From contig NZ_NQWI01000054.1 in NCBI RefSeq assembly GCF_002532535.1, positions 1 through 32,606 on the forward strand: a DNA stretch of 32,606 nucleotides. Reading direction: 5' to 3'. A model generated the notes under the pieces. It was given only the letters and a program-made list of their open reading frames with translations. It had not been told where the DNA came from and did not search any database. This document shows, one piece after another, positions 22,864 through 30,841 of the stretch (its first letter is position 1; every line of letters begins with the position of its first letter). The stretch is from Candidatus Viridilinea mediisalina. GTDB taxonomy: Bacteria > Chloroflexota > Chloroflexia > Chloroflexales > Chloroflexaceae. The translations under genes and the position numbers were made by a program.

Positions 22864-23574
22864 ATGCAAACCCTACTCCTAATCCTGCACCGGCCCCAAG
22901 ATGCACGCAACATCGGTGCAGCAATGCGCGCCATGAAGAATATGGGGCTATGCCACTTGCGCCTGGTCGCACCGGTGGCCTATGCAGTGGAAGAGTTGCT
23001 GCGGATTGCTCATCGCAGCGAAGATATTATAGAGACCTTGGAGATCTTTGAAGATTTGCCCAGTGCCCTCGCCGATGTACACTATGTGGTGGGCACAAGC
23101 GAACGCATGCATCCCGAACGCCCGATGTGCAACGATGTACGTGCATTGGCACCTGAGTTGCTGGTACGAGCCCAAACGAGCCGCGTTGCCCTGCTCTTTG
23201 GCCCCGAAGATCACGGCCTCGACCGGGCCGCGCTTGACCATTGCCATGTGGTATTGCGCCTGCCAAGTACACTTGACTACCCCTCGCTCAATCTGGCCCA
23301 AGCGGTACTGCTGCTGCTCTACGAACTGCGTATGGCGGCAGAGCAGCCATTGCCCCCACTGCCAGCCCATACGCCCGCGCCCGGCGCTGACCACGAAGTC
23401 TTGATCCAACTCCTTCGTGCTACCATGAGCGCGAGTGGTTTCGTCAAGGCGGGCGACGGCAGCACCAACCTGCGACGCCTACGCGGACTCTTCACCCGCG
23501 CCCAACCCAACGCCAGCGAAATAGCCCTGCTCAATGCGCTGCTGCGCCAAATTCTGAGCGCCTTGCGGCGCTAA
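22864..23574 (+). CDS. SpoU/TrmH-type RNA 2'-O-methyltransferase (TrmJ-like)
   Basis: 236 residues. SPOUT-fold landmarks: LILHRPQDARNIGAAMRAMK (motif 1 region), VALLFGPEDHGL (motif 2) and LRLPSTLDYPSLNLAQAVLL (motif 3), the S-adenosylmethionine-binding knot. TrmJ proteins methylate ribose at tRNA position 32; this one has the same layout with a C-terminal helical extension. The RNA target cannot be proven by eye. ATG at 22864 is chosen because the in-frame upstream codons are repeat DNA. Confidence 0.88.
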   Translation: MQTLLLILHRPQDARNIGAAMRAMKNMGLCHLRLVAPVAYAVEELLRIAHRSEDIIETLEIFEDLPSALADVHYVVGTSERMHPERPMCNDVRALAPELLVRAQTSRVALLFGPEDHGLDRAALDHCHVVLRLPSTLDYPSLNLAQAVLLLLYELRMAAEQPLPPLPAHTPAPGADHEVLIQLLRATMSASGFVKAGDGSTNLRRLRGLFTRAQPNASEIALLNALLRQILSALRR

Positions 23575-23595
23575 GGTGATGGGTTTCGCCTTAAC

Positions 23596-23724
23596 TTTAG
23601 GGTTACCACCCTAAAACCTGCTATTTGGAGCTTCGCCCCAAACTCTATGTTTCTTCCGTTTTGGCGGCTGTGCCGCCAAAACGGAAGAAACAGGTTCTGC
23701 GGGGGCGGCTTCGCCGCCCCCGCA
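23596..23724. repeat. Three consecutive hairpins in a 273-base intergenic region
   Basis: Hairpin 1: TTTAGGG/CCCTAAA (23596-23615). Hairpin 2: perfect 20-bp arms 23648-23667 and 23673-23692. Hairpin 3: TGCGGGGGCGGC/GCCGCCCCCGCA (23698-23709 and 23713-23724) with a 3-base loop. They lie between the methyltransferase stop and the response regulator promoter. One or more may terminate transcription, but no T-tract is evident. Confidence 0.55.
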
Positions 23725-23790
23725 CCCCCGCCGGAGGGCTTATTCAATACGCATCTGTTATGTCCCTGTGCAGGCATAGCGCGAGTGCGG

Positions 23791-23843
23791 TATAATATCG
23801 GGACTTCCCATGAACTGCCATGGCTGTAGATCAAACGCGGAGG
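23791..23843 (+). promoter_or_regulatory. -10 element and Shine-Dalgarno of the response regulator gene
   Basis: A perfect TATAAT at 23791-23796 and a GGAGG at 23839-23843, four bases before the ATG at 23848. The -35 region (about 23767-23773, TGTGCAG) is weak, so an activator may be needed. Confidence 0.5.
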
Positions 23844-23847
23844 TTCT

Positions 23848-24816
23848 ATGACACCATCCTCAGCCGCGCATCGAGCCGAGGCAGACCGCCCTGCGATCCT
23901 GATTGTAGATGATGACGCCAAGGTGACCCAATCGTTGGCTCGGAGTCTACGCTCCCAGTTTACGGTCTTTACCGCCAATTCTGCTGAAGATGCACTTGAG
24001 ATTATTGCCCGCGAGCGGATTGCGGTGATTCTGACCGATCAGCGGATGCCGCAAATTACTGGCGTGGAGTTGCTTGAACGGGCACGCGCCATCCGCCCTG
24101 ATGCATGTGGCATTCTGATCTCGGGCTATACCGATGTAACGACGCTGGTTGATGCGCTCAATCTGGGCAATGTGCGCGGCTTCCTGCCCAAACCATGGGA
24201 TATTCATCAACTGCGGCGTAAAGTAGACCAAGCGTTGCAGGATTACCAGATTGGCTTTTTGGAGCGCGAGTTGCTCCGCAATACCGCCGAAGCGGTCAAC
24301 CGCACCCAAGCCCACATGGAGGAACTACGCCAAGCCCTCGATGAGGTGGCGCCTGGCCAAGGTGCGGCCCTCTTTGCCAAGTGGGAGCGCACCGATAACG
24401 AGTCGTCGAGTGCATTTACCGGCACCTTTGATCACCCCTTTTACGATGGGCCGCGTTCAGCCTCGCCGCTACGCCAGTACGACCCAGAGGCCTTTGCGGA
24501 GTTGGTGGCGGCCTATGCCGACCTGATCAACCATGCGGCTGAACATCGTTTCTATGAAGGTGCCTCGCGTGTCCCCGATAAGCTGCGTGAAATGAGTGAA
24601 CGCTTAGGCACGCTCTGGGCCAGCCCGCGCGACGCCGTGGAGATGCACACTGCCGCACTCAAACACTGCATCACTGATGTCTCGGTCGCCCGCCAATCGG
24701 TCTGCGTTGAAGAAGCGCGTCTCTTGTTGCCCGAACTGATGGGTAACTTGATCGTCTTCTACCGCAGTTGGCTGGCAGCCGTCTTGGCGGGGCAGCGTCC
24801 GCCTTCTGCACCTTAG
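23848..24816 (+). CDS. Response regulator with unrecognised helical output domain
   Basis: 322 residues. The receiver domain (about 16-130) has D21-D23, phospho-acceptor D64 (ILTDQRMP) and K115 (FLPKPW); the FLPKPW variant is common in receivers linked to HD-GYP or kinase-like outputs. A helical connector (about 130-165) and a low-complexity stretch follow. The C-terminal domain (about 205-310: FAELVAAYADLINHAAEHRFY, then REMSERLGTLWASPRDAVEMH) is a predicted four-helix bundle with no DNA-binding or enzymatic motif. The pattern faintly recalls RsbU N-terminal or KaiA C-terminal bundles, which would mean protein-protein output, but this is speculative. No kinase gene is nearby. Confidence 0.78.
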   Translation: MTPSSAAHRAEADRPAILIVDDDAKVTQSLARSLRSQFTVFTANSAEDALEIIARERIAVILTDQRMPQITGVELLERARAIRPDACGILISGYTDVTTLVDALNLGNVRGFLPKPWDIHQLRRKVDQALQDYQIGFLERELLRNTAEAVNRTQAHMEELRQALDEVAPGQGAALFAKWERTDNESSSAFTGTFDHPFYDGPRSASPLRQYDPEAFAELVAAYADLINHAAEHRFYEGASRVPDKLREMSERLGTLWASPRDAVEMHTAALKHCITDVSVARQSVCVEEARLLLPELMGNLIVFYRSWLAAVLAGQRPPSAP

Positions 24817-24820
24817 GAGT

Positions 24821-24878
24821 AGGAAATAGTGCAGTAGGAACGCTATTTCCTTACTGCTATTTTCTAGTTTCTATCCTC
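24821..24878 (+). repeat. Inverted and pyrimidine-rich leader before the small membrane gene
   Basis: AGGAAATAG (24821-24829) and CTATTTCCT (24843-24851) form a perfect inverted repeat. The following CTATTTTCTAGTTTCTATCCTC runs straight into the ATG at 24879. It belongs to the same CTATTTC-rich family as the leaders of carA and the TrmH-type gene. Confidence 0.5.
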
Positions 24879-25244
24879 ATGGAACGTATTGCACTTCTCC
24901 ACAGTCGTTTGCCCATCACTACGACGGGTTTATTGATTGTTCTCTTACTCTGGGGCGTCATCGAGGTCGCACGCGGGCGAGCGGGCCCAAGCTTTATGGC
25001 CATGCTCTGGGTAGCTCAACTGCTGATCATGGCGCAATTCGTGATCGGGGTATTGCTGCTCGTGGGCAACATCCGACGCTTCGATTTGGCGCTGCACATC
25101 TTCTATGCCCTCGTAACCGTGAGCTTTTTGCCTGCGGCACTTACCTACTTCCGTGAACGGGAGGGGCGGCGGGCTGTTCTGCATCTGCTCGGTTGCTGTT
25201 TGGTGCTTTTGATCTTGGTGTTGCGCTCGGTGGCAACAATATAG
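24879..25244 (+). CDS. Small four-helix membrane protein of unknown function
   Basis: 121 residues with four probable transmembrane helices: TTTGLLIVLLLWGVIEV, AQLLIMAQFVIGVLLLVG, LALHIFYALVTVSFLPAALTY and LHLLGCCLVLLILVLRS. The spacing (two hairpins separated by a short Arg-containing loop, NIRRFD) suggests a compact bundle. I do not recognise the family. The start at 24879 follows the leader repeat; no Shine-Dalgarno sequence is visible. It converges on the hydrolase gene. Confidence 0.7.
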   Translation: MERIALLHSRLPITTTGLLIVLLLWGVIEVARGRAGPSFMAMLWVAQLLIMAQFVIGVLLLVGNIRRFDLALHIFYALVTVSFLPAALTYFREREGRRAVLHLLGCCLVLLILVLRSVATI

Positions 25245-25265
25245 GCTTATGCCACACCGCAGTGT

Positions 25266-25304
25266 GGGAGGATGCGAGGGAACCAGGTTCCCTCGCATCA
25301 TCCC
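25266..25304. terminator. 19-bp hairpin between convergent genes
   Basis: Arms 25266-25284 and 25286-25304 pair with one mismatch and carry the GGGAACC/GGTTCCC tip. It lies between two convergent stop codons (25244 and 25306), a position suiting a bidirectional terminator. Confidence 0.65.
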
Positions 25305-25305
25305 G

Positions 25306-26190
25306 CTACAGCGAAGCGATCCAATTACGGCAGATTTCGCTAAAATCGGTGGGGCATTCATCCTGCACCAGCATAGCGGCGTGGTCAATGACCTCAAGGT
25401 GGGCGCGTGGATTGGCGGCTAGGAAGGCGTCGGCGCTGCGTAGTGGGGTGGTGCGGGCGTAGCGCCCCCAGATGATCATGGTCGGTTGGGTGATGCGGGG
25501 GAAGACGGTGCGAATGTCGCAGTTGAGTTGGCGCGTGAGGAAGCAGATCGGCGCATAGTGCGCACCTGGGCGACGACAGGCTTGGTAAAATGCCTCTTGG
25601 GTGAGGTAGGTCACGCTGGCAGGATTGTGGTAGGCATCGGAGCGTAGGAAGTAGCCGATGCTGCCCATGGTGGTCAGCCGTTCAAAGAGTTTCGCGCCAG
25701 CATTGCCGCGCAGGGCGTTGTAGAAGCCATTGGCAATCGCGCCGGGCGGCTCGGTGAGCTTGCCCATGCCGACGGGGCAGGCTAGAATGAGTGCGCTGAC
25801 GAGTTCAGGCTTGCGTACGCTGGCCGCTACGGCGTAGGCAGCGCCGAGTGAACTGGCGATGATTACCGTTGGTTGCCCAATGGTCTCAAGGGCCAACTCA
25901 ATCTGGCTAATGTAATCTTCCGCCCAGTACCGCCGGTCTGGACGATCACTATTGCCATAGCCAAGCAGATCAATGGCATGAATGGCAAACCCTTCACCAA
26001 GATGATCAAAGGGGCCACGCATCTCGAAGGCTGAAGCGGCAGCGTTAATGCTGTGGATGAGCAGTACCGGGCGGCCTGTGCCAGCCTGGTAGTGGGCAAT
26101 ACGGTGACCGCGCCAAGTCAGGAAATTGGGCGTAACAGGAAGTAAGGGCAAGAGGTTCACGGAAGCATACTTTCTGAATAAGCTAGACAC
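25306..26190 (-). CDS. Alpha/beta-hydrolase fold protein
   Basis: 294 residues. Oxyanion-region LLIHSINAAASAFEM, strand LLGYGNSDRPDRRYWAEDY, nucleophile elbow ASSLG with S114 (first Gly of GxSxG replaced by Ala), and catalytic H270 in VIDHAAML. In the usual acid position WGxxDxxxP the sequence is WGRYARTTP, so the canonical Asp is Ala (A245). Either another acid substitutes or the protein is a weak or altered hydrolase. The start is GTG at 26190, possibly GTG at 26160. It diverges from the PH-like gene across a very short gap. The substrate is unknown. Confidence 0.85.
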   Translation of the reverse strand: MSSLFRKYASVNLLPLLPVTPNFLTWRGHRIAHYQAGTGRPVLLIHSINAAASAFEMRGPFDHLGEGFAIHAIDLLGYGNSDRPDRRYWAEDYISQIELALETIGQPTVIIASSLGAAYAVAASVRKPELVSALILACPVGMGKLTEPPGAIANGFYNALRGNAGAKLFERLTTMGSIGYFLRSDAYHNPASVTYLTQEAFYQACRRPGAHYAPICFLTRQLNCDIRTVFPRITQPTMIIWGRYARTTPLRSADAFLAANPRAHLEVIDHAAMLVQDECPTDFSEICRNWIASL

Positions 26191-26197
26191 TCTATAC

Positions 26198-26203
26198 TAT
26201 AAT
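26198..26203 (+). promoter_or_regulatory. TATAAT -10 element in the divergent hydrolase/PH gap
   Basis: A perfect TATAAT within TATACTATAATACC. Transcription would start near 26210, giving a very short leader for ATG 26232 or a leaderless message for ATG 26211. On the minus strand TATTATAGTATAG could serve the hydrolase. No good -35 is visible. Confidence 0.4.
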
Positions 26204-26231
26204 ACCAGATATGCTATCGACTACTGAGAAC

Positions 26232-26834
26232 ATGACCGAGCACAAGCCGACACCACCACCAATCCAAAGCTTTGCGGTCGCACCGCTCGATCCCTATGCC
26301 CAGCGTCTCACCAATGGCCTTGCCTACTTGGGGGGGCTACTGGTCTTGCCGTTGCTCTTCGCCTACTTGGCTAATCTGCGTTGGGAAGGGCTGTTGGTGC
26401 CGATTGCACTGGCCTTGGCGCTGGCGCTCTTTCTGCTGCTGACCTATGCATTTCAGCCGCGGGCCTATGTGGTCGAGGCAAACCAATTGGTGTTACGACG
26501 GCGGCTCTGGCGCTCGTTACGCATTCCCTTGGACGAGATTAGTGGTGCGTCGTTGGCCGGTTCGTTAGCCGATGTGCCACGGCGGGGCTTGCGTTTTGCC
26601 TTTAATGCGGGCATCTTTGGCTACCAGGGGCCATACCGCCTCGATCCGTATGGCGAGGTCTTTTTTGTGGCCACCAACACAAGCCGCTTGGTTGCCGTGG
26701 CGCGTTATGGCCAAAATCCACTCATTCTGAGTCCCGACCGTCCTCGATCCTTTGTCGAAGCGCTCAATGAGCAACGCACACAACAGGCGATGCAGAGCCT
26801 CAATGCAGATGAGGCAGATGAGTTGGAACGCTAA
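26232..26834 (+). CDS. Membrane-anchored bacterial PH-like domain protein
   Basis: About 200 residues (207 if ATG at 26211 is used). A Pro/Thr-rich cytoplasmic N-terminus, two adjacent transmembrane helices (about 30-50 and 55-75, GGLLVLPLLFAYL and PIALALALALFLLLTYAF), then a beta-rich domain starting YVVEANQLVLRRRLWRSLRI, the typical opening of bacterial PH/YdbT-like domains, ending DRPRSFVEALNEQ. This last block (position-specific PRxFVEAL) is frequent in bPH-type proteins. The role is unknown; probably at the inner face of the membrane. Confidence 0.75.
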   Translation: MTEHKPTPPPIQSFAVAPLDPYAQRLTNGLAYLGGLLVLPLLFAYLANLRWEGLLVPIALALALALFLLLTYAFQPRAYVVEANQLVLRRRLWRSLRIPLDEISGASLAGSLADVPRRGLRFAFNAGIFGYQGPYRLDPYGEVFFVATNTSRLVAVARYGQNPLILSPDRPRSFVEALNEQRTQQAMQSLNADEADELER

Positions 26835-26850
26835 AAAGAGGTACCGAGCA

Positions 26851-26944
26851 TTGAACCACAGAGGCACCGAGGGCACAGAGGTTGTAGTGGTCTGATTGCT
26901 GGGCCACAAAACTCCTCTGTGTTCTCTGTGTCTCTGTGGTTCAA
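26851..26944. repeat. Inverted CACAGAGGCACAGAG repeat between convergent genes
   Basis: Arms 26851-26881 and 26914-26944 (starting TTGAACCACAGAG) pair with four mismatches around a 32-base loop. It lies between the PH-like gene and malonyl-CoA reductase, which converge, so it could act as a bidirectional terminator. Confidence 0.6.
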
Positions 26945-26960
26945 CCCTCTGCATCTCTGC

Positions 26961-29900
26961 TTACACCGTAATGGCACTCCCGCGATTGATGCGCCCGGAG
27001 TAGCGGCTGTCCTCTGTGGGGGGCAGGGGTGCGGTGGTGAGGACGACCGCCTGGATGAAGCGTTCGAGCTCTTGGTTGCGCTCGGCGTCGCTGCGTGGCT
27101 CTTCAGCCCGCGCCTGGCGCGTTAAGTCCACTTGGTTGACGAGGATGCGGTGGACGGTGCGCTCGCTCTCGGTGCCGACAGTGGCTGTGAAGGCGTGCAG
27201 GGTCGTCTTCACGAAGTTGGCCAAGGCGAACTGCTCGGTCGGTGAGGTGGCGGTAGTCTCAGGGGTGACCATCGCCAGGGCAGCGCCGTCAATCAGGCTG
27301 GCTTTGCGGGCTACACGGAAGTGGTGGGTGAGTTGCTGCTCACACAGGTCGGCAAAGCCCTGCTCGTCGAGGACGGTGCTCCAGTCGCTGTCTACGCGGC
27401 CAACGAGGGGCGCGGTGGGCAGCGGGCGGAAGGGGGTACTCACAATCGGCCCAGGGCGACCGTAGGTAGCCATAGCGCGATCAAAGGCCCCTTCGAGATC
27501 GGTCCCTGCTGCGATGCACTTGATCCGCCCGGCATCGGCGTGGTCGCGCAAACGCTCGCTCAGATTGGCAATCCCGGCCTCGGTCTCGGTGATCAGTACT
27601 ACCTGAGCCGCGCCGTGGCGCTCCAGATAGGCCCGCGCCAGCACCTCAAGATGCTCGTCTAGGTACTCACCCACGAGGTAGACGGTGCTTCCAACCAACT
27701 GGGCCATGCGCTCGGTACTCGCTTGGCCGAAGAGCTCGCCACCCACAGGTGTGCGCTCGTAGCGCAAGCCGCCCGAAGGATGGAAGGTCTCACCACTGAC
27801 CGCTCGGTCGGCGAGGTAGTAGACGGTTGCAATCGCCACATCATACTCGGTAGGCATGCGTTGCAGGTAGAGCATGCCCATCACGCCGTCGCGCACCTTG
27901 CGCGCCTCGCGTTCAATCTGGGCACGGGCAAAGAAGGGCTCAGGCGGCTGGATGGAGACCAACTCCTCACTCGACGCATGCTTGGTGGTTTCAGTCAGGT
28001 AGCCGCCAGTCTTGAGCCGTTCGAGCAACTTCTCGGCGATGCTCCTGTTCATCAAAAAGACACCCGAAGAGGCACCGAGGTCGCCATCTTTCACAAAGCT
28101 GGCAGCCATACGGCGCAGCGCAGGCGGAGCCGCCTCATCTTCGGAGAGCATCGCAACCTTATTGCTCGTCAGGCATGCCAGCAGGTCAGCGACGGAGTGA
28201 TCACTATCGCGGCGGGCCTGAATCAGAGCCCCGTAGATGTCATTGAGCCGCTTATTCTCCAGGATCAGGCGGGCGCGGCGCATAAAGAGCCCGGGGCGCT
28301 CACCGGAGCCTTTGAGCCGGTCGCCTTCAACCGGGCCGGGCGCGAGGGCATTGATCTGCACCTCAGGGCCAAGGAAGCGCGCTAACGCCTCGGACAAGGC
28401 GCGCTGGCCCGCCTTACTCACGGCGTAGTCGGCGCGGTTGGGGTAGGAGATAGCGGCATACTTTTCGCCCCCGAAGTAGGAGGAGACATTGAGGATATAG
28501 CCGCTGCCCTGCTGCTTCATCAGCGGCGCCAGCTTGCGAATGAGCGAGTAGTTGCTGATCAGGTTGGCATTGAGCGTATGCCGCCAACCCTTGATCGGCA
28601 TATCAAGCACCATCTCCTCTTCGCCCGCAATGCCCGCATTGTTGAGCAGGTAATCTACCCGCCCAAAGGTGGCCAGGGTGCGTTCAACCAATGCAGCCAT
28701 ATCGGCTTCACGAGCGACATCGCAATCGGGGAAGACCTGAACACGCGCATCGGCATCGTTGTAGCCCACTTCAAGCAGTTCACCAACAATGCTATTGCGG
28801 ATCTGATCGAGCTTGACCTTATCGCGGGCTGCGAGCATCACCCGTGCCCCGGCGAGGGCCAGCAGACGGCCCACTTGGCCACCGATACCGGCGCTGCCAC
28901 CAGTAATCATCGCCACCTTGCCCAAATGGAGCCCAATCAGGCTCTCGGCCCAACCAAAGGAGGGCCGTCCAGAACCGGTGGTTGCGGCCAGATTGGTGGG
29001 GAGGTAGAGATTAATCTCTTCGATCTGGCGATTACTGAGCAGCAACTGGGCGGTTGCAGCACAGGCAAAATCGAGGCTATCATCCTCGTGGTTGACATAG
29101 CGGATGATCTGATTGGCCCAGATGGGGGGCAGGGGCTGGCCCAGTTCATCGGGGGCGCTACGTTCGTGATCCAGATGGGCCTCGTGGCGCCAGACGCGCA
29201 CCAGTTGCTCGATGCCAGCGCGGGCCACATCGGCCAACACATTGCCCCGGCGGTCATCGCCATTGCTCATAAAGATAACGCGGGGCTGGTAGCTTGGCGC
29301 ACCGGGCGCAATCCGCACCTGCTGCCAATGGTGGGCAAGGCGTGCGGTAATAGCGACCGTACCGGCGATCTCCTCGTTGAGAAAGGCGTTCGCCTGCTCA
29401 TCAGGCGCGGTGACGACGCGCTCGGCGGGGGCTTTCGCGCGTGCTGGCAGGATAATCGCACCGTGGGGCCCGCCGGTATTCTCCAGCATCAGCGCGAGGG
29501 CGGCATCAATCGTTGTGGGCTCACGCGGATCGAGGTGAACAATAATCGGTGGGATGAAACTGGCCCCAGCGAAGCGGCGGCTCTCGGCCAAGGAGCTCTC
29601 AAGTAGAGCAATCGCCTCACGCGAGCGCAGGCCAATCACCGCATCGGCACCACAGGAACGCAGCACACCAGTGAGGGCCATCACATCTTCAAGCTGGTCA
29701 CCCGCGCAGATCAGCACCACGCGGTTCGATCCATCCACCGCCCGCAAGCCAGGACGAGCGGTAAAGGTTGTATGGCTCTCGGCAGGCAGATCCATACCAT
29801 TGGTCACCTCAAGCGACTCACCACTGAGCGCGGCGGCATCATCGCTGGCAAGGAAGAGCGCCGTACTCGCCACATCACTGGCATGGGGGAAGGAGCGCAC

Positions 29901-30638
29901 CGGACGGCCTTCAGCATCAGGGCGACCGAGGCGCATCACATTCAAAAACTGGTCAGCCGTGGTCTGCGCGGCTTGACCCTTCAGTTCGTCCATCGCCTGA
30001 AACGCACCCCGGATACGTTCACCCTCAATCGGGCCGGGGTAGATCAGATTGACGCGCACACCGAGATCACCCAGTTCGCGGGCCGCCGTTTGGCTTAACG
30101 CATTGAGTGCAGCCTTGGGCACCACATAGGAGATGCGACCGTAGTAATCGGCACGCGAAAAGATGGTCGAGACATTGATGACACTCCCACCAGGGGGCAT
30201 ATGGGGTGCAACCGCACGTATAAAGTTCCACGCGATCCCCAGGACACTCGCCACCGCGCCGGTAAGCGATGTATCGTCAAGGGCATCAGTTCCAAGGGGA
30301 ATCTGGACAAGCGGTTGATGGGGGCCATCGCCACCAGCATTATTGACCAAGACATCAATGCGTCCAAGTTGGCGCACCACATCAGCCACACCAACCCGTA
30401 CAGCGGCGCTATCGCGCCCATCCATTGTGATCGCAACGACGCGCTCTTCGGCAACCCCCTCTTGGGCAAGCAGTTTCGCCCGAAAGGATTGGAGCTTTGC
30501 ATCATTGCGTCCACTGATCACCACTGTCGCCCCCTCATCCAGGAAGCGCCGGGTAATCACCTCGCCAATCGCGCCAGCGGCACCAGTGATCATGGCGATC
30601 TTACCGTTCAACCGCCCAGCAGCCGTAGGTGCTGTCAT
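26961..30638 (-). CDS. mcr: Bifunctional malonyl-CoA reductase (3-hydroxypropionate bi-cycle)
   Basis: 1225 residues, close to the 1219-residue Chloroflexus enzyme. It reduces malonyl-CoA to malonate semialdehyde (C-terminal half) and then to 3-hydroxypropionate (N-terminal half) with NADPH. Both halves are short-chain dehydrogenase folds. N-half: TGAAGAIG (18-25), NNAG (99-102), S157, Y171xxxK175. C-half: TGGSAGIG (579-586), NNAGIAG, S719/S720, Y738xxxK742 (ADYAVSK). The C-terminal region also holds GMLYLQRMPTEYDVA and PFRPLPTAPLVGR, as in the Chloroflexus protein, ending RGSAITV. No truncation is seen. ATG at 30638 has AGGTTG about seven bases upstream. Propionyl-CoA synthase is not adjacent. 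The assignment rests on remembered family sequence and is very secure. Confidence 0.97.
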   Translation of the reverse strand: MTAPTAAGRLNGKIAMITGAAGAIGEVITRRFLDEGATVVISGRNDAKLQSFRAKLLAQEGVAEERVVAITMDGRDSAAVRVGVADVVRQLGRIDVLVNNAGGDGPHQPLVQIPLGTDALDDTSLTGAVASVLGIAWNFIRAVAPHMPPGGSVINVSTIFSRADYYGRISYVVPKAALNALSQTAARELGDLGVRVNLIYPGPIEGERIRGAFQAMDELKGQAAQTTADQFLNVMRLGRPDAEGRPVRSFPHASDVASTALFLASDDAAALSGESLEVTNGMDLPAESHTTFTARPGLRAVDGSNRVVLICAGDQLEDVMALTGVLRSCGADAVIGLRSREAIALLESSLAESRRFAGASFIPPIIVHLDPREPTTIDAALALMLENTGGPHGAIILPARAKAPAERVVTAPDEQANAFLNEEIAGTVAITARLAHHWQQVRIAPGAPSYQPRVIFMSNGDDRRGNVLADVARAGIEQLVRVWRHEAHLDHERSAPDELGQPLPPIWANQIIRYVNHEDDSLDFACAATAQLLLSNRQIEEINLYLPTNLAATTGSGRPSFGWAESLIGLHLGKVAMITGGSAGIGGQVGRLLALAGARVMLAARDKVKLDQIRNSIVGELLEVGYNDADARVQVFPDCDVAREADMAALVERTLATFGRVDYLLNNAGIAGEEEMVLDMPIKGWRHTLNANLISNYSLIRKLAPLMKQQGSGYILNVSSYFGGEKYAAISYPNRADYAVSKAGQRALSEALARFLGPEVQINALAPGPVEGDRLKGSGERPGLFMRRARLILENKRLNDIYGALIQARRDSDHSVADLLACLTSNKVAMLSEDEAAPPALRRMAASFVKDGDLGASSGVFLMNRSIAEKLLERLKTGGYLTETTKHASSEELVSIQPPEPFFARAQIEREARKVRDGVMGMLYLQRMPTEYDVAIATVYYLADRAVSGETFHPSGGLRYERTPVGGELFGQASTERMAQLVGSTVYLVGEYLDEHLEVLARAYLERHGAAQVVLITETEAGIANLSERLRDHADAGRIKCIAAGTDLEGAFDRAMATYGRPGPIVSTPFRPLPTAPLVGRVDSDWSTVLDEQGFADLCEQQLTHHFRVARKASLIDGAALAMVTPETTATSPTEQFALANFVKTTLHAFTATVGTESERTVHRILVNQVDLTRQARAEEPRSDAERNQELERFIQAVVLTTAPLPPTEDSRYSGRINRGSAITV

Positions 30639-30693
30639 CGTTACAACCTCGTATTATGACCTAGTGAAATTTGGCACACACGCTACATATTGT

Positions 30694-30705
30694 GCCTGAT
30701 CAGGC
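30694..30705. promoter_or_regulatory. Operator-like palindrome upstream of mcr
   Basis: GCCTGATCAGGC is a perfect 12-base palindrome, 56 bases upstream of the mcr start codon. Downstream of it on the minus strand are possible -10 sequences (TATGTA, CATAAT), but no good -35 was found. A dimeric regulator site is plausible. Confidence 0.4.
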
Positions 30706-30713
30706 CATGAGAT

Positions 30714-30742
30714 TCACCGCCCATCCGGGTAGTGGGCGGTGA
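30714..30742. terminator. 10-bp hairpin between the alcohol dehydrogenase and mcr genes
   Basis: TCACCGCCCA (30714-30723) and TGGGCGGTGA (30733-30742) pair perfectly around a nine-base loop. It lies downstream of the alcohol dehydrogenase stop and upstream of the mcr palindrome, so it may separate the two same-strand genes. No T-tract. Confidence 0.45.
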
Positions 30743-30773
30743 CGCAGATGGGGGGGAGAGGGGGGAGAGGGCA

Positions 30774-30840
30774 CAGAGTTTTTCACCACAGAGGCACAGA
30801 GGGCACAGAGGGTGCAGAGGGTGCAGAGTTTTTCACCACA
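30774..30840. repeat. Direct repeats of the CACAGAG family
   Basis: CAGAGTTTTTCACCACA occurs at 30774-30790 and again at 30824-30840, enclosing GAGGCACAGAG and GGTGCAGAG units. The right copy abuts the alcohol dehydrogenase stop codon at 30842. Confidence 0.65.
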
Positions 30841-30841
30841 C

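Noticed and set aside
28578-29606. A 342-codon open frame on the plus strand
   Set aside because: It is antisense to the malonyl-CoA reductase gene and arises from the GC-rich codon pattern of that gene.
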